A stretch of DNA of 29,849 nucleotides from a virus. Below are positions 14,293-24,172 of the stretch, piece by piece. The notes below the pieces were generated by a model. That model saw only the letters and a program-made list of their open reading frames with translations, was not told the DNA's origin and did not search any database. The position numbers and the translations under genes are program-made. Each line of letters starts with the position of its first letter. Positions within the stretch are counted from its first letter, which is position 1. The stretch is from positions 1 to 29,849 of the IMG/VR virus record IMGVR_UViG_3300032116_008697; one strand, written 5' to 3'.

Positions 14293-17200
14293 CTATCTTC
14301 TTAACATCCTTCTTTTACGTTCAATCAATCTTTCCATAGCCGTTTTTTTCTTTTTACCAAAAACTGCTTCTTTAGCTTCTTTAGTTGCTTCGGATTTAGC
14401 TGTCGAAATCTGCTTACCAGCCTCATTTGCTTCTAATGATACAAAAGGAACTGGATTTGGTGAATCTGTAATCACATAGCCATTATAAAGGTCAGTTAGC
14501 TTTTCTGCGATTAATCTATCTCTTTCTTTTACAAATTTATCAAATTGCTCTTTGGTTGCTATTTCTTTGGTAGATGGATTTTTTAATTCAAAAGAATAAT
14601 ATGTATCATCTGTTCTAGCATGCTTTTTAATAACATCCTCCAATGGCTGCTTCGCTTGATTAAATTGCTTTTCGGTACCAACCTTAATACCAGTTATAGC
14701 TGGCAACCCTTTTGTAATTAATCCCCATGTACCATCATCTTCTAAATATGTTTTTAAATCTTTTAATGCTAAAGGAGTTACTGCGTCTTTTGCAACATCC
14801 TCAAAACTTAAAGGCTGCCCATCAAAACCCTCTCTGAAAGCCAAATCAAGTGCAAGGCCATAAGCGGGTGCCATTTTACCCCTAAAAAATTTAAAGGTTT
14901 CTGTTTTAAAGTCAGCTCTCATTTTTTCATCCCCTATATATCTTACACCCATCAACATAAGTATTATATATCTTACAACAGAAGTAAATCTGCCATATGG
15001 GTTCCACGACTCACCAGTTGACAATTGCTTTAGTTGACCAAATGTTACACTTCTTGGATCATAATCAACCTCAAAATCATCATCCAAAGCAATAGCTGCC
15101 ATAATTAAATAAGGAACAGTAATTGCTATGGCCATTTTACTAATAGCTACTTTTCTTAATTCAGGAGATAAACTAGCGTAATAACCTTTTCTACCTAATG
15201 CCCAATTATATGCATCACCTATACCTAATAAATTTAATGTAGAACTAATCATCTTTGGGGCCCACATTAATGATGATAAAGTTTTCAATTTACCAGTTTT
15301 AAATTCTTCGGCCATTTCGCCTCTAGAGGTCAATTCATTTGCCGTCCTTGCAGCATCTTTGAATTCTTTTTCATGAGTTTCAATAGTTTTACCTTGTGCT
15401 TCTAAATGACTTACGCTTTCTAAGAATAATTTTAATCTTACATAGTTTCCGGCTGAAATTGCAATTCTTTCAAAAGGAGCTTTAATTATTGTAGCTAAAG
15501 AATATTTTTTTCCTTTTATTTCTACGCTTCTTTCTAAAAAATCTGTTCCACCTAATTGTTCTTCTCTTAAACTTTCTCTTAAAGTTTGTGGATCTAAAAT
15601 ATCTAAACCAGAAACCTCAATTAGATTTGCAAGCTCTTTGTTTTCAAAGATTTGTACTATTTCTCTCTTAAATCTACCTTCATTAAAAATTACTTTTCTT
15701 TGCTCATTCAATACTTTAGGCAATAATAATGGGTTTTGCCACATTGCGGGGCCTAATTGAATAAATATAAAGGAGTTATCGGCAGTAGCTTTAATTGCAG
15801 ATAAAGTATTTTTAAACTCAGGCCCCCATCTTTTCACTAGCTTATCCCTAAATGTCAAACCTTTTAGTTCATCTTTAGCTAAAGAAACTTCAAATTCATG
15901 TTTTTTATCCGACAATTCCCTTACGGATTGAATATAAGCCTCGTATTCTTTAGGATATTTCTTTCTAAATTCAGGATTTTCTAAAAATGATGGGGCTTTT
16001 ATTGCTTTCTCAAAATCTCCTTTTTGAATTTTCTCATCAATTTCTTTGATTTTTTCAAGATTCTTTTCTTTTAAAGAATTGATTTTTGATAAATCATAAA
16101 AACCAACTTCTTTCTTTAAATCTCTTAATTCATTTCTTAACTGAGTAATTCTTTGATTTTGTTCAATTTTCGCCTTTTCATTAGTTGGCATATTGCCAGC
16201 CATGATATCTTCAATCTTAGCGATTAATTCAGCTTCTTTTTTTAATTCAGCTTTCTTTAATTGCAATTGGGTTAATAATGGCTTTTCTTTTTTATACCTT
16301 CCTGCAATAACATCAAATATATCCTTTTCAGATAATCCATCTATTTCATTTCTTAAATCAACATAAATGCGACTTACTATTTCCTTTAAATCATCAACAC
16401 CTTCTTCTATATAAGAAGCCATTAATTTGCTAACATCCGGTGCGATTGCAACAAGTTGTTGAGCTTTTTTTGTTGGAACAGGAAACGGCAATGCCATTAA
16501 AACATCACTAGGCTTGTCTTTATCTTTCCATTTTTGCTTAATAGATTCTATAATAGATTTTCTATCTGCCTTATAGTCTTTTGTTTTTTGGTAAGGCTTT
16601 CTCTTTGCTTTTTCTTCTTTAAATACAGTTTCAGCAAGTAATTGAGCATTAAGCTCGTCATTAATTTCTAATTTTGCTTCTACATCTTCCTCTTTCTTTT
16701 TAATTTCTTCGTATTGCTTTTCTACTTGCTTTCTTTGTTTTTCCGTAAGCTCGTCAACATTATTAGCTTCCATTTTAGATATTACAAAGTCTGCAAGTGT
16801 TTGTCTTGGTTCTGTAACATCAGCTAAAGATCTTAATTGTCTACCCAATTGAGAATTTACTATATCGTTTAATTGAGTATATCTTATTAATTTTTTCTCT
16901 AATTCTGGAGTAGGGTTAGCGTCATAATCACTTTTTAATTTTGCTACATAAATCTTTCTTATTTGATTTTCTTCAGGACTTGGCGAGTAACCTTTTTCAA
17001 TCTTGTCAAGCAGCTTCTCTACATTATACCCTCTTTTAATCATCTTTATGGCCTTATTAGTCCACTCCTCAAATGATTGCTTTTCTCTTTGGTACTCTGG
17101 TAAGCCTAGCATTTGCCTTCTTTCTTCATTTGCGGCAATTGTTATCGCCCCTTGCCACTCCTTCTCAACATCTTCGGTTGGTGTTGCTTCACCTTCTCCG

Positions 17201-20200
17201 GCAGCTTCATCCCCTTCGACTCTTGGTTCCACTCGTTTACGTTCACCCCTTCTTTCTCCAATTTTGCGCGGTTGGCTTGGAAGAACCTCCTCTGCGCTTC
17301 GCTTTTGTATGGCATCTTTTATATTTTTAAGTGTTTGTAAATCATAATCTGCTTTGATTAACTTAATCATGTCATCTACCTCAAAATCATCTATTGCTCT
17401 TTTGTTGGCCTCTCCTCTTACTTTGCCTTTTACAAATTCTTTCTTTTTCTTCATCGATCTTGCAGCTTGGAACTGGTCTAGGTCGTTCTCTACTCCCAAT
17501 ATTTCTTTAACAGCCATTTTAGAAAATTCTTCAAAAGTAAGATTTTGAAATTCTTCTTCTGTTAAATCTTTAAATCCTGTTAAGCTCTTTATCTTAGTCC
17601 ATAATGTCTTTAACCAATCTTTAAATGATTCTTTCTTAGACTCTACAACAAATTGCGCACCTTTATCCCCAATAGCCATTGCTAGCGCTTCGTTTTTAAA
17701 ATAATCTGTCTTTTCAGCATCAGTCATGTTTCCTGCTTGCTGTTGGTAAAACTTACTATCTTTTACCTTTTTTAAATATGGAGAACCTTCAACTAACTCC
17801 ACCCCTTTTGCATAAATCTTAGGATCGTTTGTTTTTGTCCATTCTACCCAGATATGGCCTGCTTCATGTATTGGAGTATTTGGGTTTAATTTCTCCCCAT
17901 TTAAATACATTTTGTTTTTATAAGTAAATCCAAGAATCCCACTATCTGACATAAAGTTAATTCTTTCATCATTGACAGCATAAGCTCCTGTATTCTTTTC
18001 AGCAGATTTTATTTGACTTGGCTCAAACGCAACAAATATGTCATCTACATCTGCTCCGTCTTTTATGTTTTTAAATAAAACACCATCGTTACCTTTTAAT
18101 TTAGCTTCTTCAATATGAGAGTTCAATCCTCCATCTTCTTCAATATCTTTATAATCAAACTCATAAGGATTTTTAATGTTTAAAAATAAACTTAAAACTT
18201 TTGGTTCTTTGTCATTTTTCTTTTTCCATATTTCTTCGATTTCTTTGTATCTAGCATTAGCTACTTTATCAAGTTTTTCTTCATTGCCATTTTCAACATT
18301 AATTTCTCTAGCTTTTTTGTATACCATATCTGGCACAATACGACTATTTCTAACCGACTCGATAAGATTATCTATACCGCCCGGAATATCTTTAAGTTTA
18401 TCATCTTTTTTTAAATTTTCAATGATCTTATTCATCCCGTCATCATTCTCTTTCTGCCATCTCAAAACTTCATTACTAACAACATTGGATATATCCTTTT
18501 TAATAGCAGATATTCTATCTTCATATTTGTCAATGATTATTTGTATGTCTTTAGATGGACTCATTGTAATGCCCATAAAATCCATATTATTCATGCCTGT
18601 ATATGCCTCTGACGTTTTTTTATCCCCAGCAAAAAAGAACCCAGCATATGCCGATTCGGCTAGCCAATTTTTTGAACCTAATTTTTCTTTACTAAACGCA
18701 TCAAATTTCTCATTTGTTCCATGATAAACTATTCTTGGCTCTCCGTTTTTGTCTACTACTTTAGATGCATCTTTAGGATTGTTTTCCCAATCTCCAAACC
18801 AATTTTTAAATTCTTTAGTTCTAACGGACACCCATTGTTCTTCATTTAAATTAGACTTTTTCCCGTTAGGGGCTTTCATAAAAGTTCCATCTTGCTTTGC
18901 CTTATCTATTATCTTTTGTTTTTCTATCCCTATGCCTAAATCAGCATAAGGTTCTGCCATAAATTTGGTAAACTTATCTACGTCTTTATTTTCGATCTTA
19001 GCTTTTTTGCTTCTATTGTAAATATCTCTAAATTCAGGATCGCTTAAAGGTTTTTGCCCCTTAAATTTATCAAGCATTCTTATACCGCCAAAAGACCCCC
19101 CATCTAAATGCAATGGCTGTCCATCCTTTAATCCCCAATTTCTCTTAGCCTTAAAGTCATTCCACAATAGATCGTAATTAAATATATCTGACATCTCATA
19201 TTCTTCAATTACTTCTTGCAATTCTGGATTATGCTGATCAAAGTCTTTTTGAGAAAACTTTTGTATTCTATTTAAAAGATTATTTAATTTATCAAATCCT
19301 TTTGTTGCTTTTAATGGAGGATCTATCTTTTCAACTACAACATAATTCAATCCTCTTTCAAATGATTCAGGGATAATAGACCCTGACAAATAATAATCAC
19401 CTTCATAAATATTTTGCTCTAATCCTCTTGGTGTTTTTGCAACTTTTAATACTTTACCATCACCAAGATCAAATACCACTCTATCGCTACCTGCTCCTAT
19501 TTGTTTTAATTTAGGAATATCAAATCTTTCTCTAGCCACCTGATCTGTGTCATATCTATATGCAACTGGCATATCGTTTGTGCCTCTAAAACCTGCTTCA
19601 ATTTGATATTTAACATCTTCTCTAATATCTTTTAACTTTGCCTCCAAGGCTTTTGAGTCTTTTGCCACAAATGGCTTCTGAGCATCCTTTCCAAACATCT
19701 TTTTCAATGCGTTACCAATTCTGCCAATAACTCCACTTGTTACTTCTGCTGGAGCTGCCTCTTTAGTTGCTGTATATTTATTATAAGCATCATCTATTGT
19801 TTGTCTTAGTTTCTTGGTGTTGTATCCAAGTTCTTTAGCAATAGCTTTTTTAATTTCAGATAAAGACGTAGTTCCATCGTCAATATAGTCTTTTACTATA
19901 TCTTGCATTTGGGCTACTTCTTCTGTTGTTGGTTCTTCTACTGCGAATGGTGGTTCTTCCATTCCTTCAATATCCATATCTTCTTCAAATGGAACAAAAC
20001 CACCTTCAAATTGAGTTGATGCAATTTCTTCTCCTCCTTCTTCTTCAATACCCCTTCTTTCTTCAAATGCTAATTGTTGTTCTTCTAAAGTCTGACCGCC
20101 TTTAGTTCCCTTTTGATATTCTATTAATGCTTTTGCTGCATCTGCTCTAGTTGGGTATTCCGAAATCAATGCTTCTAATTCGTCTTTTATTACATCAGTA

Positions 20201-22668
20201 GTTATATCTTCAAATCCTTCAGGCAAATTCTTCCAAATATCATTTACAGCTTCATTTAATGTTTTAATGCCTTCTCCTTTTACGTCTTTCTCAGCAACAT
20301 AATCTCTTTTTGCTATTTCTTCAGGAGTAACTTCTTTTACATTCAATCTTGCTCGTCTGCCTCCAAATAAATCTTTAATTGAATCCCAATCAATCACATC
20401 TGGACTTTGGTTCATCCATGATAAAGCAAACCCTCTTGCATCTGTTGGAGCAATTTTTGCAGCTTCCTGTCTATTAACTCTTTTTTGAGCAGCATTTACG
20501 CCACTTACTGAAACTTCTTTAGGCTGTGGAGCAAACTTAGTTTTAAACGCTTCTAATTTAGACTTAACCTCTGGCTTTGCCTTTTCAACTGGTGCAACTT
20601 CTTCAGTAACTACTGTTTCTGCAACTTCTGGAGCCACGTTAGCTTCTGGCATAATAACAGAAGGGGCTTTGCCTTGTTGTTGTGGGCCTACTACTGTTGT
20701 TTCTGCTGCAATATTCTCATCTGGCATAATAACAGCAGCGCCTTTGCTTGGCTCTACTACTTCAGGAGCTACGTTTTCTTCTGGCATTACAACAGCAGGT
20801 TTTGTTTCTTCTGCCTTTGCTTTTAACGCCTTTTCAATTTCCGTCTTGTTATTTTCGTAGAATTGTAAATCTTCAGGAGTTTCCATTCTTTCACCTTCTA
20901 CAATTCTATTTACAAATTGGTCAAATTGTTGCTTTTCTTTTACTTTATCTTCATCACGAATAGACGTAGCTAAATCATAAGTTTCCTTATTTATAGGCGT
21001 TTCATTGCCTTCAGAATCTACCTTAAAGTACATTCCTTTTTTCTCTTTATATTGAACCTTTTTGCCACTTACAATGCCTTCTAAATAATCATTTGTTTCG
21101 TCTATCTTAGCTTGAATTAAATCAATTTGATCTTGCTTTTCTTTTTTAAATACAGGATCTAAATCAGTTAATTCTTCATATGCTTGTTGTTTTTTTATAT
21201 TTAAAGCCTCTCTTTGTTCAATACCTCCAATAATCTTATATTTATCTTGAGGGGTTACTGTTGACGGTATTTTGCTAGCTATGTCTGCATATTGTTTTGC
21301 TGTAATATTTGCAGCTTGCGCTTCTTCTGGAGTTATATTTCCTTCTTCAACTTGTTTGTTTATTTCACTTTGAATAGTATTAACATCCTTTTCGTTTGCG
21401 ATTTCCTCCCTAATTGCTTTTTTTGTATTTTGAAATGAGCCTACAAATCCGCCACCAATAGCTCCGGGGCCGGTTGCCATTACAGCAGAATTAATCATAT
21501 TTTTACCTAAATTAGCAATTATATCTTCTTCATTAAAAACATCTGTTTTTGAAATTTTATTTGTTAATAATTTAACTCCTTCTGCTGCACCTGTTTGCAA
21601 TGCTTCTGTGCCGGGTTCTACCGCTGCTCCGGTTGCAGCTTTGATTCCAATTCTTTTTGCTTTAGAAGCCATAGAACTAGCCAATCTTATTGCTTCTTTT
21701 TCTACATCTTCAGCAGTTGCCTTAACACCTTTTGCAACAAATTTATCTACTATTTCATTGGCAATTTTTTGTTTTGCAGCTTTGCCTAATCCTGTATTTT
21801 TTAATATTAAATCTAAAGAAACTTTTTCTAAAGCGTATTGAGCTGCTGCTTGCGTAAATATATAAGCCGCTTTCTGCCCATCATTTAATTTATTACCTTT
21901 ATCTGTTTCATAAATTTCATTTGATGCATCACTAATTGACTGAGGTATATATGTAGCCCCAGCAGTGTACGCCCCCATTATAAAACTTAATAATTGTCCC
22001 GGAGTTTGAAAAGCCATTGATGTTACATCTTTAGCATCAACTCCACTAAAAATTGAAGATGGTTTTTCTTTTCCTTTATTTTTTACTAAAATTTCATTAT
22101 ATTTTTTTAATTGAATAGGAGTTAATTTTTCCGGATCAATCATTGTCAACGTTAGTGCATCTTCTCTGGACATTTGATTTTCCTTCTGCACAGGTGTAAC
22201 ATCAAATTCTTTTGCTTGCTCTTGCTCGTATTCTTTTGATGATTTTTCAGATCTTAATTTATCAAAAAAAGATTCAGTTGATTTTTGAAATTCTCTTGCA
22301 GATGCAAGACGAGTAACCATAGTTTCTGGCCTACCCCCCAACACAGATTCCGCCAAATATGCACTTCCTCCTGCAAGTGTTGATATAGGTCTAACAAAAT
22401 TGTTATACATCCCAGCAAACCAATTATTATCTTTTTGTGTATCTTTCTTTACAGCAGAAGCTATTGGGCTTTGAGCCATAGCTAAACCTTGTTGAAACTT
22501 ATCTTGAGATGGTAATGGTGTAACCGAAGATCCTAAAGGTGTAGGTTCTTTTTTTTTTACATCCTCTGTCAAATATTTATCCCACTTGTTCTGCTGACCA
22601 TCATTTACAGCATATTTATCCCACTTACCTGATTGATTATTTTCTGCCATCTTATCCTCTTTTTGCAT
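14293..22668 (-). CDS. Giant polyvalent protein with kinase-like, ART-like and zinc-peptidase-like domains; probable ejected internal virion protein
   Basis: 2791 residues, numbered from the ATG at 22668; an ATG six codons in (22650) avoids overlap with the previous gene and gives the ATGGC start used by its neighbours, so it may be real. In order: two KWDKY repeats (15-19, 28-32); a hydrophobic Gly/Ala-rich region (217-240 and near 395); coiled coils (410-600); three MPE-type repeats (626-683); a kinase-like domain (about 1000-1215: GAGSDRVVF 1058-1066, K1075, N1177, D1189); NWFGDW (1289-1294) leading into an ART-like domain (YHGT 1315-1318, GFFFA 1343-1347); a zinc-peptidase motif HEAGH (1601-1605); long helical stretches; a region typical of large polyvalent phage proteins (about 2290-2480); hydrophobic segments (2508-2529, 2557-2580); a basic C-terminus. 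Position after the small internal-virion-like genes suggests a T7 gp16-like ejected protein. The size and domain calls are firm; the role is inferred. Confidence 0.75.
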   Translation of the reverse strand: MQKEDKMAENNQSGKWDKYAVNDGQQNKWDKYLTEDVKKKEPTPLGSSVTPLPSQDKFQQGLAMAQSPIASAVKKDTQKDNNWFAGMYNNFVRPISTLAGGSAYLAESVLGGRPETMVTRLASAREFQKSTESFFDKLRSEKSSKEYEQEQAKEFDVTPVQKENQMSREDALTLTMIDPEKLTPIQLKKYNEILVKNKGKEKPSSIFSGVDAKDVTSMAFQTPGQLLSFIMGAYTAGATYIPQSISDASNEIYETDKGNKLNDGQKAAYIFTQAAAQYALEKVSLDLILKNTGLGKAAKQKIANEIVDKFVAKGVKATAEDVEKEAIRLASSMASKAKRIGIKAATGAAVEPGTEALQTGAAEGVKLLTNKISKTDVFNEEDIIANLGKNMINSAVMATGPGAIGGGFVGSFQNTKKAIREEIANEKDVNTIQSEINKQVEEGNITPEEAQAANITAKQYADIASKIPSTVTPQDKYKIIGGIEQREALNIKKQQAYEELTDLDPVFKKEKQDQIDLIQAKIDETNDYLEGIVSGKKVQYKEKKGMYFKVDSEGNETPINKETYDLATSIRDEDKVKEKQQFDQFVNRIVEGERMETPEDLQFYENNKTEIEKALKAKAEETKPAVVMPEENVAPEVVEPSKGAAVIMPDENIAAETTVVGPQQQGKAPSVIMPEANVAPEVAETVVTEEVAPVEKAKPEVKSKLEAFKTKFAPQPKEVSVSGVNAAQKRVNRQEAAKIAPTDARGFALSWMNQSPDVIDWDSIKDLFGGRRARLNVKEVTPEEIAKRDYVAEKDVKGEGIKTLNEAVNDIWKNLPEGFEDITTDVIKDELEALISEYPTRADAAKALIEYQKGTKGGQTLEEQQLAFEERRGIEEEGGEEIASTQFEGGFVPFEEDMDIEGMEEPPFAVEEPTTEEVAQMQDIVKDYIDDGTTSLSEIKKAIAKELGYNTKKLRQTIDDAYNKYTATKEAAPAEVTSGVIGRIGNALKKMFGKDAQKPFVAKDSKALEAKLKDIREDVKYQIEAGFRGTNDMPVAYRYDTDQVARERFDIPKLKQIGAGSDRVVFDLGDGKVLKVAKTPRGLEQNIYEGDYYLSGSIIPESFERGLNYVVVEKIDPPLKATKGFDKLNNLLNRIQKFSQKDFDQHNPELQEVIEEYEMSDIFNYDLLWNDFKAKRNWGLKDGQPLHLDGGSFGGIRMLDKFKGQKPLSDPEFRDIYNRSKKAKIENKDVDKFTKFMAEPYADLGIGIEKQKIIDKAKQDGTFMKAPNGKKSNLNEEQWVSVRTKEFKNWFGDWENNPKDASKVVDKNGEPRIVYHGTNEKFDAFSKEKLGSKNWLAESAYAGFFFAGDKKTSEAYTGMNNMDFMGITMSPSKDIQIIIDKYEDRISAIKKDISNVVSNEVLRWQKENDDGMNKIIENLKKDDKLKDIPGGIDNLIESVRNSRIVPDMVYKKAREINVENGNEEKLDKVANARYKEIEEIWKKKNDKEPKVLSLFLNIKNPYEFDYKDIEEDGGLNSHIEEAKLKGNDGVLFKNIKDGADVDDIFVAFEPSQIKSAEKNTGAYAVNDERINFMSDSGILGFTYKNKMYLNGEKLNPNTPIHEAGHIWVEWTKTNDPKIYAKGVELVEGSPYLKKVKDSKFYQQQAGNMTDAEKTDYFKNEALAMAIGDKGAQFVVESKKESFKDWLKTLWTKIKSLTGFKDLTEEEFQNLTFEEFSKMAVKEILGVENDLDQFQAARSMKKKKEFVKGKVRGEANKRAIDDFEVDDMIKLIKADYDLQTLKNIKDAIQKRSAEEVLPSQPRKIGERRGERKRVEPRVEGDEAAGEGEATPTEDVEKEWQGAITIAANEERRQMLGLPEYQREKQSFEEWTNKAIKMIKRGYNVEKLLDKIEKGYSPSPEENQIRKIYVAKLKSDYDANPTPELEKKLIRYTQLNDIVNSQLGRQLRSLADVTEPRQTLADFVISKMEANNVDELTEKQRKQVEKQYEEIKKKEEDVEAKLEINDELNAQLLAETVFKEEKAKRKPYQKTKDYKADRKSIIESIKQKWKDKDKPSDVLMALPFPVPTKKAQQLVAIAPDVSKLMASYIEEGVDDLKEIVSRIYVDLRNEIDGLSEKDIFDVIAGRYKKEKPLLTQLQLKKAELKKEAELIAKIEDIMAGNMPTNEKAKIEQNQRITQLRNELRDLKKEVGFYDLSKINSLKEKNLEKIKEIDEKIQKGDFEKAIKAPSFLENPEFRKKYPKEYEAYIQSVRELSDKKHEFEVSLAKDELKGLTFRDKLVKRWGPEFKNTLSAIKATADNSFIFIQLGPAMWQNPLLLPKVLNEQRKVIFNEGRFKREIVQIFENKELANLIEVSGLDILDPQTLRESLREEQLGGTDFLERSVEIKGKKYSLATIIKAPFERIAISAGNYVRLKLFLESVSHLEAQGKTIETHEKEFKDAARTANELTSRGEMAEEFKTGKLKTLSSLMWAPKMISSTLNLLGIGDAYNWALGRKGYYASLSPELRKVAISKMAIAITVPYLIMAAIALDDDFEVDYDPRSVTFGQLKQLSTGESWNPYGRFTSVVRYIILMLMGVRYIGDEKMRADFKTETFKFFRGKMAPAYGLALDLAFREGFDGQPLSFEDVAKDAVTPLALKDLKTYLEDDGTWGLITKGLPAITGIKVGTEKQFNQAKQPLEDVIKKHARTDDTYYSFELKNPSTKEIATKEQFDKFVKERDRLIAEKLTDLYNGYVITDSPNPVPFVSLEANEAGKQISTAKSEATKEAKEAVFGKKKKTAMERLIERKRRMLRR

Positions 22669-24166
22669 TTGGGTTATCTTTTAAAAATTCCTTTACATCG
22701 CCACTAGGTATCATATATTTCTTTCCATTTAAAATATATAAAACAGGCTTTTGATTAGATAAATCATCTTTACCTCCTAAAATCTTTCTTTCCATCTTTA
22801 CATCTTGACCAGTTATTTTCTGGTACAAGTTAGCGATTTTATAGTTTTTATTTGGATCTGTTGGACTTATTTTTTCTCTTAAAACTTCTTCTTTAGCAGG
22901 AATTCCGTCAATCATAGGATAATACTCAAAACTCATTCCCCCATCTGGAGCAATCTTTAAATCCTTAAACTCATATTTACCTCCTGCGCCAGCAAATAGC
23001 TTTCTAGCTTCTCCGATAGCAGAATTAATATTCTTACTATCAACAGCAGATGTAAAATTCTTAACCCAATTCAATCCCTCTAATCCTTTTTCTTCTTTAG
23101 GTATATTGACATTAGTATCTGATTTTACCTTTCTTTCCTTGCTTGTAAAACCGCTTACATTCTTTTGGGTTATATAATCATAAAGTGCATTTTTTTGGGC
23201 ATTATACTTTTCAACAGGTGTAAAATTTTTGTATGTAGGAAACTTTTGCTTTGCTAGTGCAATAACATTTGTTTTGCCAATTGGATCGTCTGCAAAATTA
23301 TTATATACATCATCAGGAACTACTTTAAAATCAAGTCCTGTTAATTTTTTTATTTCAGGAATGATTTCTGACTTAACCCTTGTTTCGGGTACAAATCCTT
23401 TTGGCAAATAATCTCCCTCTATATATCCTTCTGGTAATACTGCTTCAGCAAAAAATGGAACTTTACCTTCAAATGGAACAAAATCTTTTGAAGAACCTAC
23501 TGCCAAATTCATTTCTTTTACAGATTTTGGGCTTACTACTTGCTTTTCTAAATCGCTTATATCTGTTAAATAATCACTTAAGTTATCCGGATCTAATAAG
23601 TTAGTAGCAAATTCAGATTGCTGAACCTCTAGTGGATTTTTAAATGAAACTCCATCTTCTATTCTTCTATTAACTACATCTTTTCTATAATCTCGCAATA
23701 ACCTTGGCGCATCTAATTTTGGCATTATCTGCTTCAAATTTTTTAGTTCATTTTCAAAATTTTCGCCTTCCGCTTTTAATGCGTTCATTCCTTGTGCAGT
23801 AGAAGCTATTTCTTTATTAATTCCCTCAAAAATATCAGCATCATTAACTTTACCCTGCCTTGCAAGGTCTATATATTTTTTTCTTATTTCAAAAGCATTT
23901 TTATTTCCAATAGCATTTGCTACATCATTTGCGGTTTGATATTTTGACAAATCAGAAAGCTCTTGAATAGTTTGCATTTTTCTATACAATTGGGCTTCAT
24001 CTCTTTCTGCTTTTCTTTCAGCAATTTCTTGTTGACGCATTTGCATTTGAGCAAGATTTTCACCTTGTCTTTGCACTTGTTCGGTTGCAGATTGAAGTGC
24101 TTGTCCCGGAGCTTGAAACACATTTGGAAGCGATACCGCGTAACTACCTAAATTTCCGTTTGCCAT
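22652..24166 (-). CDS. Coiled-coil internal virion-like protein
   Basis: A 504-residue protein I cannot assign to a family. After a short hydrophobic start (GSYAVSLPNVFQAPGQAL), residues 25-75 form a strong coiled coil rich in Gln, Glu and Arg (RQQEIAERKAERDEAQLYRK). A Lys/Asp/Asn-rich middle follows, then a C-terminal domain (about 380-504) with GMSFEYYPMIDG and PVLYILNGKKYMIPSGDVKE. There is no signal peptide, enzyme motif or membrane segment. Its place between a small Gly/Ala-rich protein and the giant protein mirrors the T7 gp14-gp15-gp16 set of proteins stored in the capsid and ejected at infection, so a gp15-like role is the best guess. Confidence 0.5.
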   Translation of the reverse strand: MANGNLGSYAVSLPNVFQAPGQALQSATEQVQRQGENLAQMQMRQQEIAERKAERDEAQLYRKMQTIQELSDLSKYQTANDVANAIGNKNAFEIRKKYIDLARQGKVNDADIFEGINKEIASTAQGMNALKAEGENFENELKNLKQIMPKLDAPRLLRDYRKDVVNRRIEDGVSFKNPLEVQQSEFATNLLDPDNLSDYLTDISDLEKQVVSPKSVKEMNLAVGSSKDFVPFEGKVPFFAEAVLPEGYIEGDYLPKGFVPETRVKSEIIPEIKKLTGLDFKVVPDDVYNNFADDPIGKTNVIALAKQKFPTYKNFTPVEKYNAQKNALYDYITQKNVSGFTSKERKVKSDTNVNIPKEEKGLEGLNWVKNFTSAVDSKNINSAIGEARKLFAGAGGKYEFKDLKIAPDGGMSFEYYPMIDGIPAKEEVLREKISPTDPNKNYKIANLYQKITGQDVKMERKILGGKDDLSNQKPVLYILNGKKYMIPSGDVKEFLKDNPNAKRG

Positions 24167-24172
24167 TTGTTA

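Noticed and set aside
18176-18724. A 182-codon plus-strand open frame encoding a Ser/Phe/Leu-rich hydrophobic protein
   Set aside because: It lies wholly inside the giant minus-strand gene, has no spacing or partner genes on the plus strand, and its composition is what the complement of Lys/Glu-rich coding sequence gives. The other plus-strand open frames (for example 17003-17347 and 27020-27238) fail for the same reasons.
14293-22668. Giant protein as a virion RNA polymerase, as in crAss-like or N4-like phages
   Set aside because: I found no DFDID-type catalytic motif or other polymerase block in the translation, and the recognised domains are of polyvalent-effector type.
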